Shown: piece after piece, positions 1 through 8,522 of the stretch
Layout of the letters: the number at the start of each line of letters is the position of its first letter
Position numbering within the stretch: the stretch's first letter is position 1
DNA from: Ignavibacteriota bacterium
GTDB taxonomy: Bacteria; Bacteroidota; Ignavibacteria; Ignavibacteriales; Melioribacteraceae
Assembly (NCBI GenBank): GCA_016716225.1
Contig: JADJWT010000001.1
Location: 2,862,501-2,926,500 of the forward strand
Reading direction: 5' to 3'
DNA length: 64,000 nucleotides
The notes under the pieces: generated by a model
Told to the model about the DNA's origin: nothing
The model's input: only the letters and a program-made list of their open reading frames with translations
Database searches by the model: none
Made by a program: the position numbers and the translations under genes

Positions 1-162
1 AAATTCTATGAACGACTAAGTGAAAAAGGTTTTGTAATTTATCCGGGAAAATTGAGTGAAGTCAATTGTTTTAGAATTGGTAACATTGGTAGAATTTTTA
101 TTAATGATATTGAAAATTTGTTAAATGCTATTTATGAAGTAAAATATGAATTAAACTTTTAA
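1..162 (+). CDS. phnW: 2-aminoethylphosphonate-pyruvate transaminase, C-terminal end (partial)
   Basis: Only the last 53 codons are in the window; the reading frame is open from base 1 and stops at 160-162. The visible text includes GFVIYPGKLSEVNCFRIGNI, which matches the C-terminal small domain of PhnW-type fold-I aminotransferases, where the signature is close to YPGKLT..FRIG.IG. PhnW transfers the amino group of 2-aminoethylphosphonate to pyruvate, giving phosphonoacetaldehyde and alanine. The next gene, 18 bp downstream on the same strand, encodes the enzyme that consumes phosphonoacetaldehyde, which strongly supports the call. The catalytic lysine lies outside the window, so activity cannot be judged. 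Confidence 0.8.
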   Translation, partial: KFYERLSEKGFVIYPGKLSEVNCFRIGNIGRIFINDIENLLNAIYEVKYELNF

Positions 163-180
163 TTTAGTTAAGAGAACTTA

Positions 181-1002
181 ATGAACAATAATAAAGTGAG
201 AGCAGTAATTTTCGATTGGGCTGGAACAACAGTGGATTTTGGTTGTATGGCTCCCGCAAAAGTATTTACAGAAATTTTTGATGAGCTAGGAATTAAGTTA
301 AGTATTGAAGATGCAAGGGCACCAATGGGTATGAATAAGAAAGATCATATAAGAGAAATTTTAAAGAATAGAAAAATTGAACAACAGTGGAATTTGAAAT
401 ACAATTCTGCTTGGAATGAAAATGATGTAAATGAATTATACCAATCATTTATTCCCAAACAACTTGGTATTCTGAATAAATATTCCGATTTGGTCCCGCA
501 TACTCTGGATGCACAAATAGAATTAAGAATGAGAAAAATTAAAATTGGATCGACTACTGGATATAATTTTGAAATGATTGAAATTGTTAGAGCTTCCGCG
601 GAGAATCAAGGTTTTAAACCGGATTCTATTATCTGTGCTTCGGATGTTCCATATGGAAGACCGGCACCTTGGATGGCATTTCAAGTTGCTATGGAATTAG
701 ATATTTATCCGGTTAATTCAATTTTAAAAATTGGTGATACAATTTCTGATATTTATGAAGGAATAAATGCTGGAATGTGGAGTGTTGGTGTAATTGATTC
801 AAGTAATGAAATGGGACTATCATTCGATGAATATAAATTACTCAATGAATATGAACTTGAAGATAAGAGAAAATATATTTCAAAAAAATATTTTGATGCC
901 GGTGCTCATGCAGTTATAAACTCTTTATCAGAATTGCCTGAACTTATTGATAAGATTGAAAATTCCTTATCGCACAATTTTTATCCAAAACTAATAGAAT
1001 AA
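181..1002 (+). CDS. phnX: Phosphonoacetaldehyde hydrolase (phosphonatase)
   Basis: A 273-residue cytoplasmic HAD-superfamily hydrolase that cleaves the C-P bond of phosphonoacetaldehyde to acetaldehyde and phosphate. Visible features are the N-terminal DWAGTTVDFG motif with the nucleophile Asp12, the cap-domain MGMNKKDHIREI segment with Lys53 at the position of the Schiff-base lysine of known phosphonatases, the conserved SDVPYGRPAPWM stretch, and the acidic loop KIGDTISDIYEG. Length is normal for PhnX. The ATG at 181 lies 18 bp after the phnW stop, so the two are almost certainly co-transcribed. It is the first of several phosphorus-releasing enzymes in this operon. Confidence 0.93.
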   Translation: MNNNKVRAVIFDWAGTTVDFGCMAPAKVFTEIFDELGIKLSIEDARAPMGMNKKDHIREILKNRKIEQQWNLKYNSAWNENDVNELYQSFIPKQLGILNKYSDLVPHTLDAQIELRMRKIKIGSTTGYNFEMIEIVRASAENQGFKPDSIICASDVPYGRPAPWMAFQVAMELDIYPVNSILKIGDTISDIYEGINAGMWSVGVIDSSNEMGLSFDEYKLLNEYELEDKRKYISKKYFDAGAHAVINSLSELPELIDKIENSLSHNFYPKLIE

Positions 1003-1014
1003 TCAGAGTGATTT

Positions 1015-2184
1015 ATGAATAAAATTATAGTTTTTTTATTGATATTTATTGCAATAATAAATGCAGAATCTGAAAAATCAAAAAGTGAATATACACCGGT
1101 AAAGAATATAATTATTTATATTGGTGATGGTATGGGCAGTGCTCAAGTTGCTTCAGCTTCATATAAATATTTTGGAGTAAATGGTAAATTAGAAATTGAA
1201 AAATTACCTATTGTTGGATTGATAAAAACTCATGCTGCTGATAATTTAATAACAGATTCTGCCGCCGGTGCAACAGCATTTGCAACTGGTTACAAAACAA
1301 ATGTTGGTATGGTTTCAGTAACACCAGATAGTATAGCCAAGGAAACAATTTTTGAATTTGCAGTTAAAAAAGGTATAAAAACAGGTGTTGTTGCAACTTC
1401 GCATATAACAGATGCAACACCATCATGTTTTATATCGCATGTACCAAAAAGATCAATGCAAAGTGAAATTGCAGAACAAATGATTTACAGTGGCGCAAGT
1501 ATTATAATGGGTGGAGGCAAATCACAGTTTATTCCAAAAACCGATATGGAAAGTGAAAGAGTAGATGATAAAGATTTAATATCGAATGCAATAGAAAATG
1601 GATTTGAATTTATTGATACTAAAGAAAAATTAGAGAAATGTAATTCAGATAAAATATTAGGATTGTTTAATTTGCATGGATTTACATTTAATAAGGAAGA
1701 ACCAACACTTGCCGAAATGACTACAAAAGCTATTAGTATTCTTTCAAAATCTAAAAACGGTTTTATGCTTATGGTTGAAGGGAGTCAAATTGATTGGAAA
1801 GCACATGATAATGATTTTGAAAAAACAATTGAACAAGTAAAATTATTTGATGATGCTGTGAAGGTAGGAAGAGATTTTGCAGAAATTAATGGTGAAACAT
1901 TAATAATTGTAACAGCTGATCATGAAACAGGCGGATTGACATTAACGGGAAATAATAAAAAAAATAATTTGGATTTGGGAGTTAACTGGGCAACTGGCGG
2001 GCACACAGCTATTCCCGTGCCTATATATTCATATGGTCCAAATTCACAATTTTTTACCGGAGTAATGGATAATACGGATATTCCTAAAATCATCTCTGAA
2101 CTATTTAGTTTAAATATGAATTTTAATTTTGACTCCAAAAATAAAATAGTAGAACTTGAAAAATCAGAAAAGTTAAACGATTAA
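1015..2184 (+). CDS. Exported alkaline phosphatase (PhoA family)
   Basis: A 389-residue protein with an N-terminal signal peptide (hydrophobic residues 5-15, likely cleavage near NAES). It is a metal-dependent phosphomonoesterase expected outside the inner membrane. Motifs seen are YIGDGMG with metal ligand Asp38, TDSAAGATAFATG with nucleophile Ser82, VEGSQIDWKAHDND for metal-binding Glu/Asp/His, TADHETGGL, and a C-terminal GGHTAIPVPIY histidine. This is the full motif set of the PhoA/PF00245 family, in a short version lacking large insertions. It starts 12 bp after phnX and its stop overlaps the next start by one base (TAATG). The position in a phosphonate operon suggests a role in phosphate release from organic phosphorus. 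Confidence 0.9.
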   Translation: MNKIIVFLLIFIAIINAESEKSKSEYTPVKNIIIYIGDGMGSAQVASASYKYFGVNGKLEIEKLPIVGLIKTHAADNLITDSAAGATAFATGYKTNVGMVSVTPDSIAKETIFEFAVKKGIKTGVVATSHITDATPSCFISHVPKRSMQSEIAEQMIYSGASIIMGGGKSQFIPKTDMESERVDDKDLISNAIENGFEFIDTKEKLEKCNSDKILGLFNLHGFTFNKEEPTLAEMTTKAISILSKSKNGFMLMVEGSQIDWKAHDNDFEKTIEQVKLFDDAVKVGRDFAEINGETLIIVTADHETGGLTLTGNNKKNNLDLGVNWATGGHTAIPVPIYSYGPNSQFFTGVMDNTDIPKIISELFSLNMNFNFDSKNKIVELEKSEKLND

Positions 2185-2984
2185 TGAAAATTATTTCATT
2201 GATATTCTTATTTTATTCAAATGTTGTATTATTTGGACAAAATAAATTCGCAGTAAATAGCCATTCGCATAATGATTATAATAATACTATTCCTTTATAT
2301 AATGCTCTTAAAGCTGGAGCTAAAAGTATTGAAGTTGATATTTTTTTTGAAAATAATAAATTCTACGTTTGTCATAATAATGAAGACACAATAAAAAATA
2401 AATCATTAGAAAAAATGTATTTTTTACCTCTTCAAGAAATTATTGAAAACAATAAATCTTTACATCATTTCGAATATGAACTTTTTTTGTTTATTGATAT
2501 AAAATCAGAAGCAGAAAAAACCTATCAACCATTAAAAATACTTTTATCAAAATATGTTAAGTACTTAACAAAAATTCAAAATGGTAATTTAATTAAGAAT
2601 AAATTAAGAGTAATTCTTTCCGGAAATATGCCAATTGAAATGGTAAGGAATGAAATTGAAAGATTTATTTTTCTTGATGGTCGAATCTCAAATATTGGTA
2701 AGAATGAAAGCAATTTACTTTTTCCGGTTATCAGCGATAACTGGCTGAACGTACTTAAAATTATTAATGATTCAGACGAAGAAATTAAATTTCAAAACTT
2801 AAGAAATCTTATTGCACAAATTCATAGTGAAAATAAAATGGTAAGATTTTGGGGAATTCCGGATAATCAAGAATATTGGAAACTACAAAATGATTTTGGT
2901 GTTGATTTAATAAATACAGATCGTGTGGATAATTATCAAAAATATTATGTAAAATATTTTGAAGATAAAAAATCCAATGAATGA
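2184..2984 (+). CDS. PI-PLC/glycerophosphodiesterase-like exported phosphodiesterase
   Basis: A 266-residue protein with a signal peptide (residues about 3-18, ending LFGQ). The mature start SHSHNDYNNTIPLYNALKAG followed by SIEVDIFF and FYVCHNN is typical of the PI-PLC-like/AIM6-type branch of the TIM-barrel phosphodiesterases, with candidate catalytic His residues at HSHND and CHN and metal-binding Glu/Asp in EVDIF. LFIDIKSEAE and the C-terminal VRFWGIP and GVDLINTD fit the same fold. The likely substrate is a phosphodiester such as a glycerophosphodiester, but the exact one cannot be read. It is coupled to the alkaline phosphatase by a one-base overlap; a diesterase feeding a monoesterase would make sense as phosphate scavenging (inference). 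Confidence 0.72.
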   Translation: MKIISLIFLFYSNVVLFGQNKFAVNSHSHNDYNNTIPLYNALKAGAKSIEVDIFFENNKFYVCHNNEDTIKNKSLEKMYFLPLQEIIENNKSLHHFEYELFLFIDIKSEAEKTYQPLKILLSKYVKYLTKIQNGNLIKNKLRVILSGNMPIEMVRNEIERFIFLDGRISNIGKNESNLLFPVISDNWLNVLKIINDSDEEIKFQNLRNLIAQIHSENKMVRFWGIPDNQEYWKLQNDFGVDLINTDRVDNYQKYYVKYFEDKKSNE

Positions 2985-4362
2985 ATTAGATCAAATCTCG
3001 GCACTTCAAAAAAAATACCTCCTTCAATGCTGGGGCAAACAAGAAAATTATAATCCAATTTCGATAGAAAGAACAGAGGAATGTTATTTATATACAACGG
3101 ATGGAAGAAAAATATTTGATTTAAGAAGTGCACATGAATGCATCAATCTTGGGTTCAAGAATCCATATATAATTTCATCAATTAAAAAACAATTGGAAGA
3201 TATTATTTATGTTACTGATGATTTTGCAACAGAACCTACTTCAAAGCTTGCAAAAAAAATATCAGAAATTTCACCTGGCGATGGTGATAAAAAAGTCTGG
3301 TTTGGTCAAAGTGGTGCCGATGCCGTTGAAGCTGCTATAAAAACTGCAAAGTTGTATAAATTTTATAAACTTCAAAGCAAAACAGATATTTCAGAAAAAG
3401 ACTTTATTAATTTACCTTATAGAATTATTTCTCGATATAGATCGTGGCATGGTGCAACAATGGGTGCTTCTTCTGTCAGTGGTGATCCTAGAAGATGGTT
3501 TAATGAACCAATTTTTAATAGTACATTGTTCGCACCGGAAGCTTATTGTTTTAGATGTCCGCTTAAACAAATATTCCCAGGGTGTAATTTAGCATGTGCT
3601 GATTATGTTGATCATATTATTGAAATGGAAGGTGGTGAAAATAGAATTGCTGCAATTATTTTAGAACCAATTGTTGGGTCAAACGGAATAATTCCTCCAC
3701 CGGATGGATATTTTAAAAGAATAAGAGAAATTTGTACAAAATGGGATATTGTTTTAATAATTGATGAAACAATGAGTGGTTTTGGAAGAACCGGGAAAAT
3801 GTTTGCAATCGAACATTATGATATAATTCCTGATATTATAATTATGGGAAAAGCTTTAGGTGTTTACGTACCATTAACTGCAATGATTATCCAACCACAT
3901 ATTTCGAAAATATTTGAGAAAAATATTTTTGGTCATGGACAAAGTTATTCCGGGCACACCTTAGGTTGTGCTGCAGCTTTAGCCGGAATTGAATTTATTG
4001 AAAATGAAAATATTCTTGAAAAAACATTTGCAAAAGGAAAATATCTTGAAGAAAAATTAAATCGATTACGAAATAAACATTGGTCAATTGGTGATATACG
4101 AGGAATTGGATTGATGTGGACAATTGAAATAATAAAAAATAATTTAACTAAAGAACCAATTAAAAAAGTTACGGAAAAATATAAAGAAACAGTTATTGGA
4201 AAAATTTCTAAATATCTCTTGGATGAAAAAAATATTTATGTTCCATCAGATAAGTTTGGTATTTGGATTGTACCACCTTTAATTGTTACTTATGAAGAAC
4301 TAGATTACATAATTGAAGCAATTGATGAAGCACTCATAATTGCAGATAATGAACAATATTAA
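2977..4362 (+). CDS. Class-III PLP-dependent aminotransferase, substrate unknown
   Basis: A 461-residue fold-I, subgroup II (class III) aminotransferase. I prefer the ATG at 2977, which overlaps the upstream stop by 8 bp (ATGAATGA), over the TTG at 2959. Seen are FGQSGADAVEAAIKTA (PLP phosphate loop), SWHGATMGASSVSG, the cysteine-bearing YCFRCPL...PGCNLACA insert common in this class, IIDETMSGFGRTGKMF with the PLP-ring Asp, and IIIMGKALG with the catalytic Lys. The GHGQSYSGHTLGCAAA segment resembles taurine- or omega-amino-acid-type transaminases. In this operon an aminophosphonate or related amine is a plausible substrate, but nothing in the sequence proves it. The next gene, 6 bp away, is a second enzyme of the same class. 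Confidence 0.8.
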   Translation: MNELDQISALQKKYLLQCWGKQENYNPISIERTEECYLYTTDGRKIFDLRSAHECINLGFKNPYIISSIKKQLEDIIYVTDDFATEPTSKLAKKISEISPGDGDKKVWFGQSGADAVEAAIKTAKLYKFYKLQSKTDISEKDFINLPYRIISRYRSWHGATMGASSVSGDPRRWFNEPIFNSTLFAPEAYCFRCPLKQIFPGCNLACADYVDHIIEMEGGENRIAAIILEPIVGSNGIIPPPDGYFKRIREICTKWDIVLIIDETMSGFGRTGKMFAIEHYDIIPDIIIMGKALGVYVPLTAMIIQPHISKIFEKNIFGHGQSYSGHTLGCAAALAGIEFIENENILEKTFAKGKYLEEKLNRLRNKHWSIGDIRGIGLMWTIEIIKNNLTKEPIKKVTEKYKETVIGKISKYLLDEKNIYVPSDKFGIWIVPPLIVTYEELDYIIEAIDEALIIADNEQY

Positions 4363-4368
4363 AATCAT

Positions 4369-5730
4369 ATGAAAAATTATAAAAAAACTGAAGGCGATAT
4401 AAATAATTCAGTATATCGCGATAAATGGATGCGAAATAATATTGATGAAAAAACCAGAAAAATTATTAATGAAGATTCAAAATACTTTTTACATCAATCG
4501 CTTTCTACTCCATGCATGAATACAATAACTCATTGTGAAGGTAATTATATTTTTGATGAACAAGGCAGAAGTTATTTGGATTTTCACGGGAATAATGTTC
4601 ATCAAGTTGGGTATTCAAATCAATTTGTAATTGATGCTGTAAAGGAACAATTAGATACTTTAACATTTTCTCCCAGAAGATATACAAATCAAAAATCAAT
4701 TGATCTTGCAAAAAAATTAATAAACTTAACAAATAAAAAACTTAACAAAGTTTTATTTGCTCCAGGAGGAACAACAGTTGTAGGAATTGCAATTAAGTTA
4801 GCAAGAAGAATTACTGGAAAATATAAAACAATAAGTTGGTGGGATTCATTTCATGGTGCTTCACTTGATTCAATAAGTGTGGGTGGGGAAGGATTATTCA
4901 GAAATAATATTGGTCCACTTTCTCCTGGCGCAATTCATGTTCCGCCTCCAAATAGTTATTCAAGTCCGTTAGGAAATAAAAAAAAATCTTTTTTGGAATC
5001 CATAAATTATATCGAGTACATTTTTGAGCGAGAAACGGATATTGCAGCTTTCATTGCAGAACCTATTAGATATACAACAGTTTCAATTCCGGAAAAAAAA
5101 TATTGGAAAAGAGTTAGAGAGCTTTGTGATAAGCATGAAACATTATTAATTTTTGATGAAATCCCAACTGCCTTTGGAAGATCTGGCAAAATGTTTGTCT
5201 ATGAAAATTTTAATGTAATTCCGGATATTCTTTGTTTGGGCAAGGGATTAGGTGGAGGAATAATTCCAATAGCTGCTTTACTAACCAAAGATATTTATGA
5301 CACAAATGGTGATATTTCATTAGGACATTACACACATGAAAAAAATCCTATTGGCGCAGCGGCTGGTTTAGCAATGATTGATTACATTGAGAAAAATAAC
5401 TTGCTTCAAAATTCAATTTATTTGGGCAGATATTTTTTAAAAAAGCTAAATCAGTTAAAAAAGAAAGTTTCAATTATTGGTGACGTTAGAGGTATAGGCT
5501 TACTTTTGGCAATTGAGTTAGTAAAAGATAGAAAAACAAAAGAGCCGGCAACAGAAATTGCTGAATATATATTATACCAATCTCTTAGTATGGGATTAAA
5601 TTTTAAAGTTTCTGCTGGAAATATTATTTCTTTAATGCCGCCACTAACTATAACAAAAAATGAAATTGAAAAATCAATTGAAATTTTAGATGAATGTTTT
5701 ACTAAAGCGAAAAAAGAATTTAAATATTAA
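4369..5730 (+). CDS. pbfA: Class-III PLP enzyme resembling PbfA ((R)-1-hydroxy-2-aminoethylphosphonate ammonia-lyase)
   Basis: A 453-residue aminotransferase-fold protein. The N-terminal region FLHQSLSTPCMNTI and YLDFHGNNVHQVGYSN, then FSPRRYTNQKSIDLAKKL, matches my recollection of the PbfA family found next to phnW/phnX. PbfA is a PLP enzyme that eliminates ammonia from (R)-1-hydroxy-2-aminoethylphosphonate to give phosphonoacetaldehyde, the PhnX substrate. The fold signatures are FAPGGTTVVGIAIKLARR, SWWDSFHGASLDS, LIFDEIPTAFGRSGKMF and LCLGKGLGGG with the catalytic Lys. The acidic residue usually followed by MSGFGRTG reads EIPTAFGRSG here, unlike its neighbour. Placement in a phnW-phnX operon supports the call; the alternative is an ordinary omega-transaminase. 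Confidence 0.62.
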   Translation: MKNYKKTEGDINNSVYRDKWMRNNIDEKTRKIINEDSKYFLHQSLSTPCMNTITHCEGNYIFDEQGRSYLDFHGNNVHQVGYSNQFVIDAVKEQLDTLTFSPRRYTNQKSIDLAKKLINLTNKKLNKVLFAPGGTTVVGIAIKLARRITGKYKTISWWDSFHGASLDSISVGGEGLFRNNIGPLSPGAIHVPPPNSYSSPLGNKKKSFLESINYIEYIFERETDIAAFIAEPIRYTTVSIPEKKYWKRVRELCDKHETLLIFDEIPTAFGRSGKMFVYENFNVIPDILCLGKGLGGGIIPIAALLTKDIYDTNGDISLGHYTHEKNPIGAAAGLAMIDYIEKNNLLQNSIYLGRYFLKKLNQLKKKVSIIGDVRGIGLLLAIELVKDRKTKEPATEIAEYILYQSLSMGLNFKVSAGNIISLMPPLTITKNEIEKSIEILDECFTKAKKEFKY

Positions 5731-5742
5731 AAGGAATTTGCA

Positions 5743-7371
5743 ATGAGAAAATTATTTATCATAATATTGATACTTTTTTATTTACGTAGTTATGCTCAAG
5801 AACTAAAACAAATTAGTGAGCATTTTATTGTAATTGGGTGTGATGGTATGAGTCCGGATGGTATACTAAATGCAAATACTCCAATAATGAAAGAAATGAT
5901 GAAAAATGGTTCCTACACATTAAATGCAAGAGGTGTTTTGCCAACTGTAAGCAGTCCTAATTGGGCTTCAATGTTGATGGGAGTTGGACCCGAACAACAT
6001 GGCATAACATCAAATGATTGGAAAAAAGATGATTTTAATATTCCATCAATTATTTATGGTATTGATGGGATGTTCCCAACAATATTTAATGTTTTAAAAA
6101 AGCAAAATGAGAATTATGAAGTAGGTGCAATTTATCATTGGGATGATTTTGGAAGATTATTTGAAAAACAATTTGTTGATTTTGACAAACACGGTAATAC
6201 AGAAGTTGAAACAAAAAACTTAGCTGTTGAATATATAAAAAATAAAAAACCAAACTTCTTATTTGTTCATTTTGATCATGTAGATGGTGCAGGACATGAA
6301 TTTGGACATGGTACTGAAAATTATTATAAAGCAGTTGAAAAAGCTGATTATCTTATCGGCGAAATTATAAATGCAGTTACGGAAGCCGGAATTTTTGAAA
6401 ATACAACTTTTCTTGTAACAGCAGACCATGGTGGAGTTGGATTTGGACATGGGGGAGAAACTTTAGAAGAACTTGAAATTCCTTTTATTCTTTATGGTAA
6501 TGGAGTAAAAAAAAATAATGAAATACTACATCCTGTTTATACTTATGATAATGCTGCAACTGCAGCTTTTGTTTTAGGAGCAAAACCACTTAATGGTTGG
6601 ATTGGAAAAGCAGTAAAGAGTGCATTTATTGGATTTGAAAATGAGAGTTTTATTGTTGGTCATAAATTATTAACAAATCCAGTTATTCATCCAAAGAAAT
6701 ATTTATATGAACCTGCCGGTGGACTTTTTATTGATAGCATTCCTGAGATGACAATAACTACAGAATACGAAAATGCTGAAATAAGATATACATTAGATGG
6801 AACTGAACCTACAAGAAATTCTTTAAAATATACTAATCCAGTTAGAATAAATGAATCATGTGTTGTGCTTGCAAAGGTTTTTGTTAATGATAAACAAAGT
6901 GGAATTTCTAGTGCAAATTTTAGAATTACGAAAAGCGATTCTAAAAATGGAATTAATTATAAATATTTTATTTTCGATAAACTTTCTTACATCCCATCAT
7001 TAAATAATAAACAAGCAATTGATTCCGGTATAACTAATCAAATAAGATTAATTCAATCAAAGTTAACAAAAGAAAATTTTGCTGTTTCATTTTACGGCTA
7101 TATAAATATTTTGGAAAATGGTACATATAAATTTTATACAAACTCTGATGATGGTAGCAAACTTTATATTGATAATAAAGAAATTGTTGATAATGATGGT
7201 GATCATGGAACAAAAGAAAGAAGCGGTACAATTAATTTAGAAAAAGGAATGCACGAAATTAATGTAATTTATTTTCAAGGTGGAGGAGGTTCTTGGATAG
7301 ATGTATTGTATAAAGGTCCTGGAATTCCCAAACAAATTATTCCACCGGATGTTTTATTCCCTAAAAAATAA
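5743..7371 (+). CDS. Secreted alkaline-phosphatase-superfamily phosphodiesterase with chitobiase-like and PA14 domains
   Basis: A 542-residue protein with a signal peptide (residues 3-18, SYAQ). Residues about 25-300 are a type I phosphodiesterase/nucleotide pyrophosphatase-like domain: VIGCDGMSPDG, VLPTVSSPNWASMLMG, HFDHVDGAGHEFGHG, VTADHGGVGFGHGG. The nucleophile position that is Thr in many NPP enzymes appears to be Ser70. Residues about 330-385 look like a chitobiase/FN3-associated beta domain (IRYTLDGTEPTRNSLKYTNP). Residues about 400-542 are a PA14 domain (GTYKFYTNSDDGSKLYIDNK), usually carbohydrate-binding. It starts 12 bp after the pbfA-like gene and seems to be the last gene of the operon. 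Substrate is unknown; a phosphate diester or phosphonate ester bound to a glycan is possible (inference). Confidence 0.8.
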   Translation: MRKLFIIILILFYLRSYAQELKQISEHFIVIGCDGMSPDGILNANTPIMKEMMKNGSYTLNARGVLPTVSSPNWASMLMGVGPEQHGITSNDWKKDDFNIPSIIYGIDGMFPTIFNVLKKQNENYEVGAIYHWDDFGRLFEKQFVDFDKHGNTEVETKNLAVEYIKNKKPNFLFVHFDHVDGAGHEFGHGTENYYKAVEKADYLIGEIINAVTEAGIFENTTFLVTADHGGVGFGHGGETLEELEIPFILYGNGVKKNNEILHPVYTYDNAATAAFVLGAKPLNGWIGKAVKSAFIGFENESFIVGHKLLTNPVIHPKKYLYEPAGGLFIDSIPEMTITTEYENAEIRYTLDGTEPTRNSLKYTNPVRINESCVVLAKVFVNDKQSGISSANFRITKSDSKNGINYKYFIFDKLSYIPSLNNKQAIDSGITNQIRLIQSKLTKENFAVSFYGYINILENGTYKFYTNSDDGSKLYIDNKEIVDNDGDHGTKERSGTINLEKGMHEINVIYFQGGGGSWIDVLYKGPGIPKQIIPPDVLFPKK

Positions 7372-7382
7372 TATTTATAATT

Positions 7383-7733
7383 TTAGGTAAAATTTAATAC
7401 GCAATTATTTTTATCAACCAAAACAATATTTGGTTTATATGATTTTATTAACTCATTTTCAATAGAAACGAAACTTGCAATAATTATCAAATCACCAATT
7501 TGTACTAATCTTGCTGCAGCGCCGTTTAATGATATTTCACCATCATCACCCTCAATAACATAAGTAGAAAATCTTTCACCATTATTAATATTATATACAT
7601 CCACTTTTTCAAATTCAATAAGATCGGCAGCTATCATTAGTTTTTTATCAATACTAATTGAGCCTTCATAATTTAAATAGGAACCGGTAACAACCGCTCT
7701 GTGAATTTTTGATTTTAATAAAGTTCGCAACAT
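7383..7733 (-). CDS. panD: Aspartate 1-decarboxylase
   Basis: A 116-residue proenzyme that makes beta-alanine from aspartate for pantothenate synthesis, using a pyruvoyl group produced by self-cleavage. The sequence LNYEGSISIDKKLMIAADL carries the Gly24-Ser25 cleavage site exactly where the family has it. VDVYNINNGERFSTYVI and NGAAARL are also diagnostic. Length is normal. It is the last gene of the minus-strand pan/coa operon, overlapping the coaX end by one base, and meets the phosphonate operon tail to tail with only 11 bp between the stops. Confidence 0.95.
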   Translation of the reverse strand: MLRTLLKSKIHRAVVTGSYLNYEGSISIDKKLMIAADLIEFEKVDVYNINNGERFSTYVIEGDDGEISLNGAAARLVQIGDLIIIASFVSIENELIKSYKPNIVLVDKNNCVLNFT

Positions 7734-8512
7734 TACTCAGCCTTATGATTCATTTGAAAAGCTTCATGTAAACCAATTAGAACTAAATCTGGAATTGTTA
7801 CATCAAATAAATTTTCATTTTCGAATAAACTTGAAAATCCTCCGGTTGCTATTAAAATTGCTTCGTCATTAAAAAAAACTTCACGCATAATTTGTTTTTT
7901 AATTGATTCAACAATTGATTTTTGTCCGAAATATAAACCGGAACGTATGCTCTCTTCGGTTGAGCGACCGACAACATTTTGTGGTTTAAATATTTCAACA
8001 TTTGGAAGTTGAGCAGTATTTTTATTTAGAGATTCCATTGATAATCTAATTCCGGGGATAATTAATCCGCCTAAATATTCTTTAGCTTTTGTGATCACAT
8101 CAAAAGTTGTTGCAGTTCCAAAATCAACAACAATTGAATTTTTACTGGGAAATAACTTTTGTGCGGCAATTGCGTTTGCAATTCTATCCGTACCGACTTC
8201 AAGCGGATTTCTATATTTTATTTTCAAACCAGTTTTAACTCCAGCTTTTAGAATAAACGGATTTATTTGAAAATATTTAATGCAACCGCTGATTATACTG
8301 TGTAAAATATCCGGTACAACACTGCAAATAGAAATATTTTTTATTTCATTCCAATTAATTTTATTTTCTGTAAGAACCGATTTTAAAAATAATCCAATTT
8401 CATCTGAAGAAAATTGTCCTCTGGAAGTTTTTCTAAACTGTAATTTAATTTCAGATCTTTCAAAAACACCTCCATGAATTTGTGTGTTCCCAATATCTAA
8501 GCAGAGTATCAT
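7733..8512 (-). CDS. coaX: Type III pantothenate kinase
   Basis: A 259-residue cytoplasmic kinase phosphorylating pantothenate, the first committed CoA step. Seen are the N-terminal phosphate-binding motif CLDIGNTQIHGG, the pantothenate/dimer motif VGTDRIANAIAA, the second phosphate motif VDFGTATTFDVI, and GGLIIPGIRLSMESL. These four are the CoaX signatures and separate it from type I and II kinases. It sits between coaBC (10 bp gap) and panD (one-base overlap), so it is translated with the other genes of the same pathway. Confidence 0.94.
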   Translation of the reverse strand: MILCLDIGNTQIHGGVFERSEIKLQFRKTSRGQFSSDEIGLFLKSVLTENKINWNEIKNISICSVVPDILHSIISGCIKYFQINPFILKAGVKTGLKIKYRNPLEVGTDRIANAIAAQKLFPSKNSIVVDFGTATTFDVITKAKEYLGGLIIPGIRLSMESLNKNTAQLPNVEIFKPQNVVGRSTEESIRSGLYFGQKSIVESIKKQIMREVFFNDEAILIATGGFSSLFENENLFDVTIPDLVLIGLHEAFQMNHKAE

Positions 8513-8522
8513 TTATGTTCCT

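Noticed and set aside
1920..2138. Antisense open frame inside the alkaline phosphatase gene
   Set aside because: It lies wholly within a gene with clear catalytic motifs, has no family signature and no plausible start signal.
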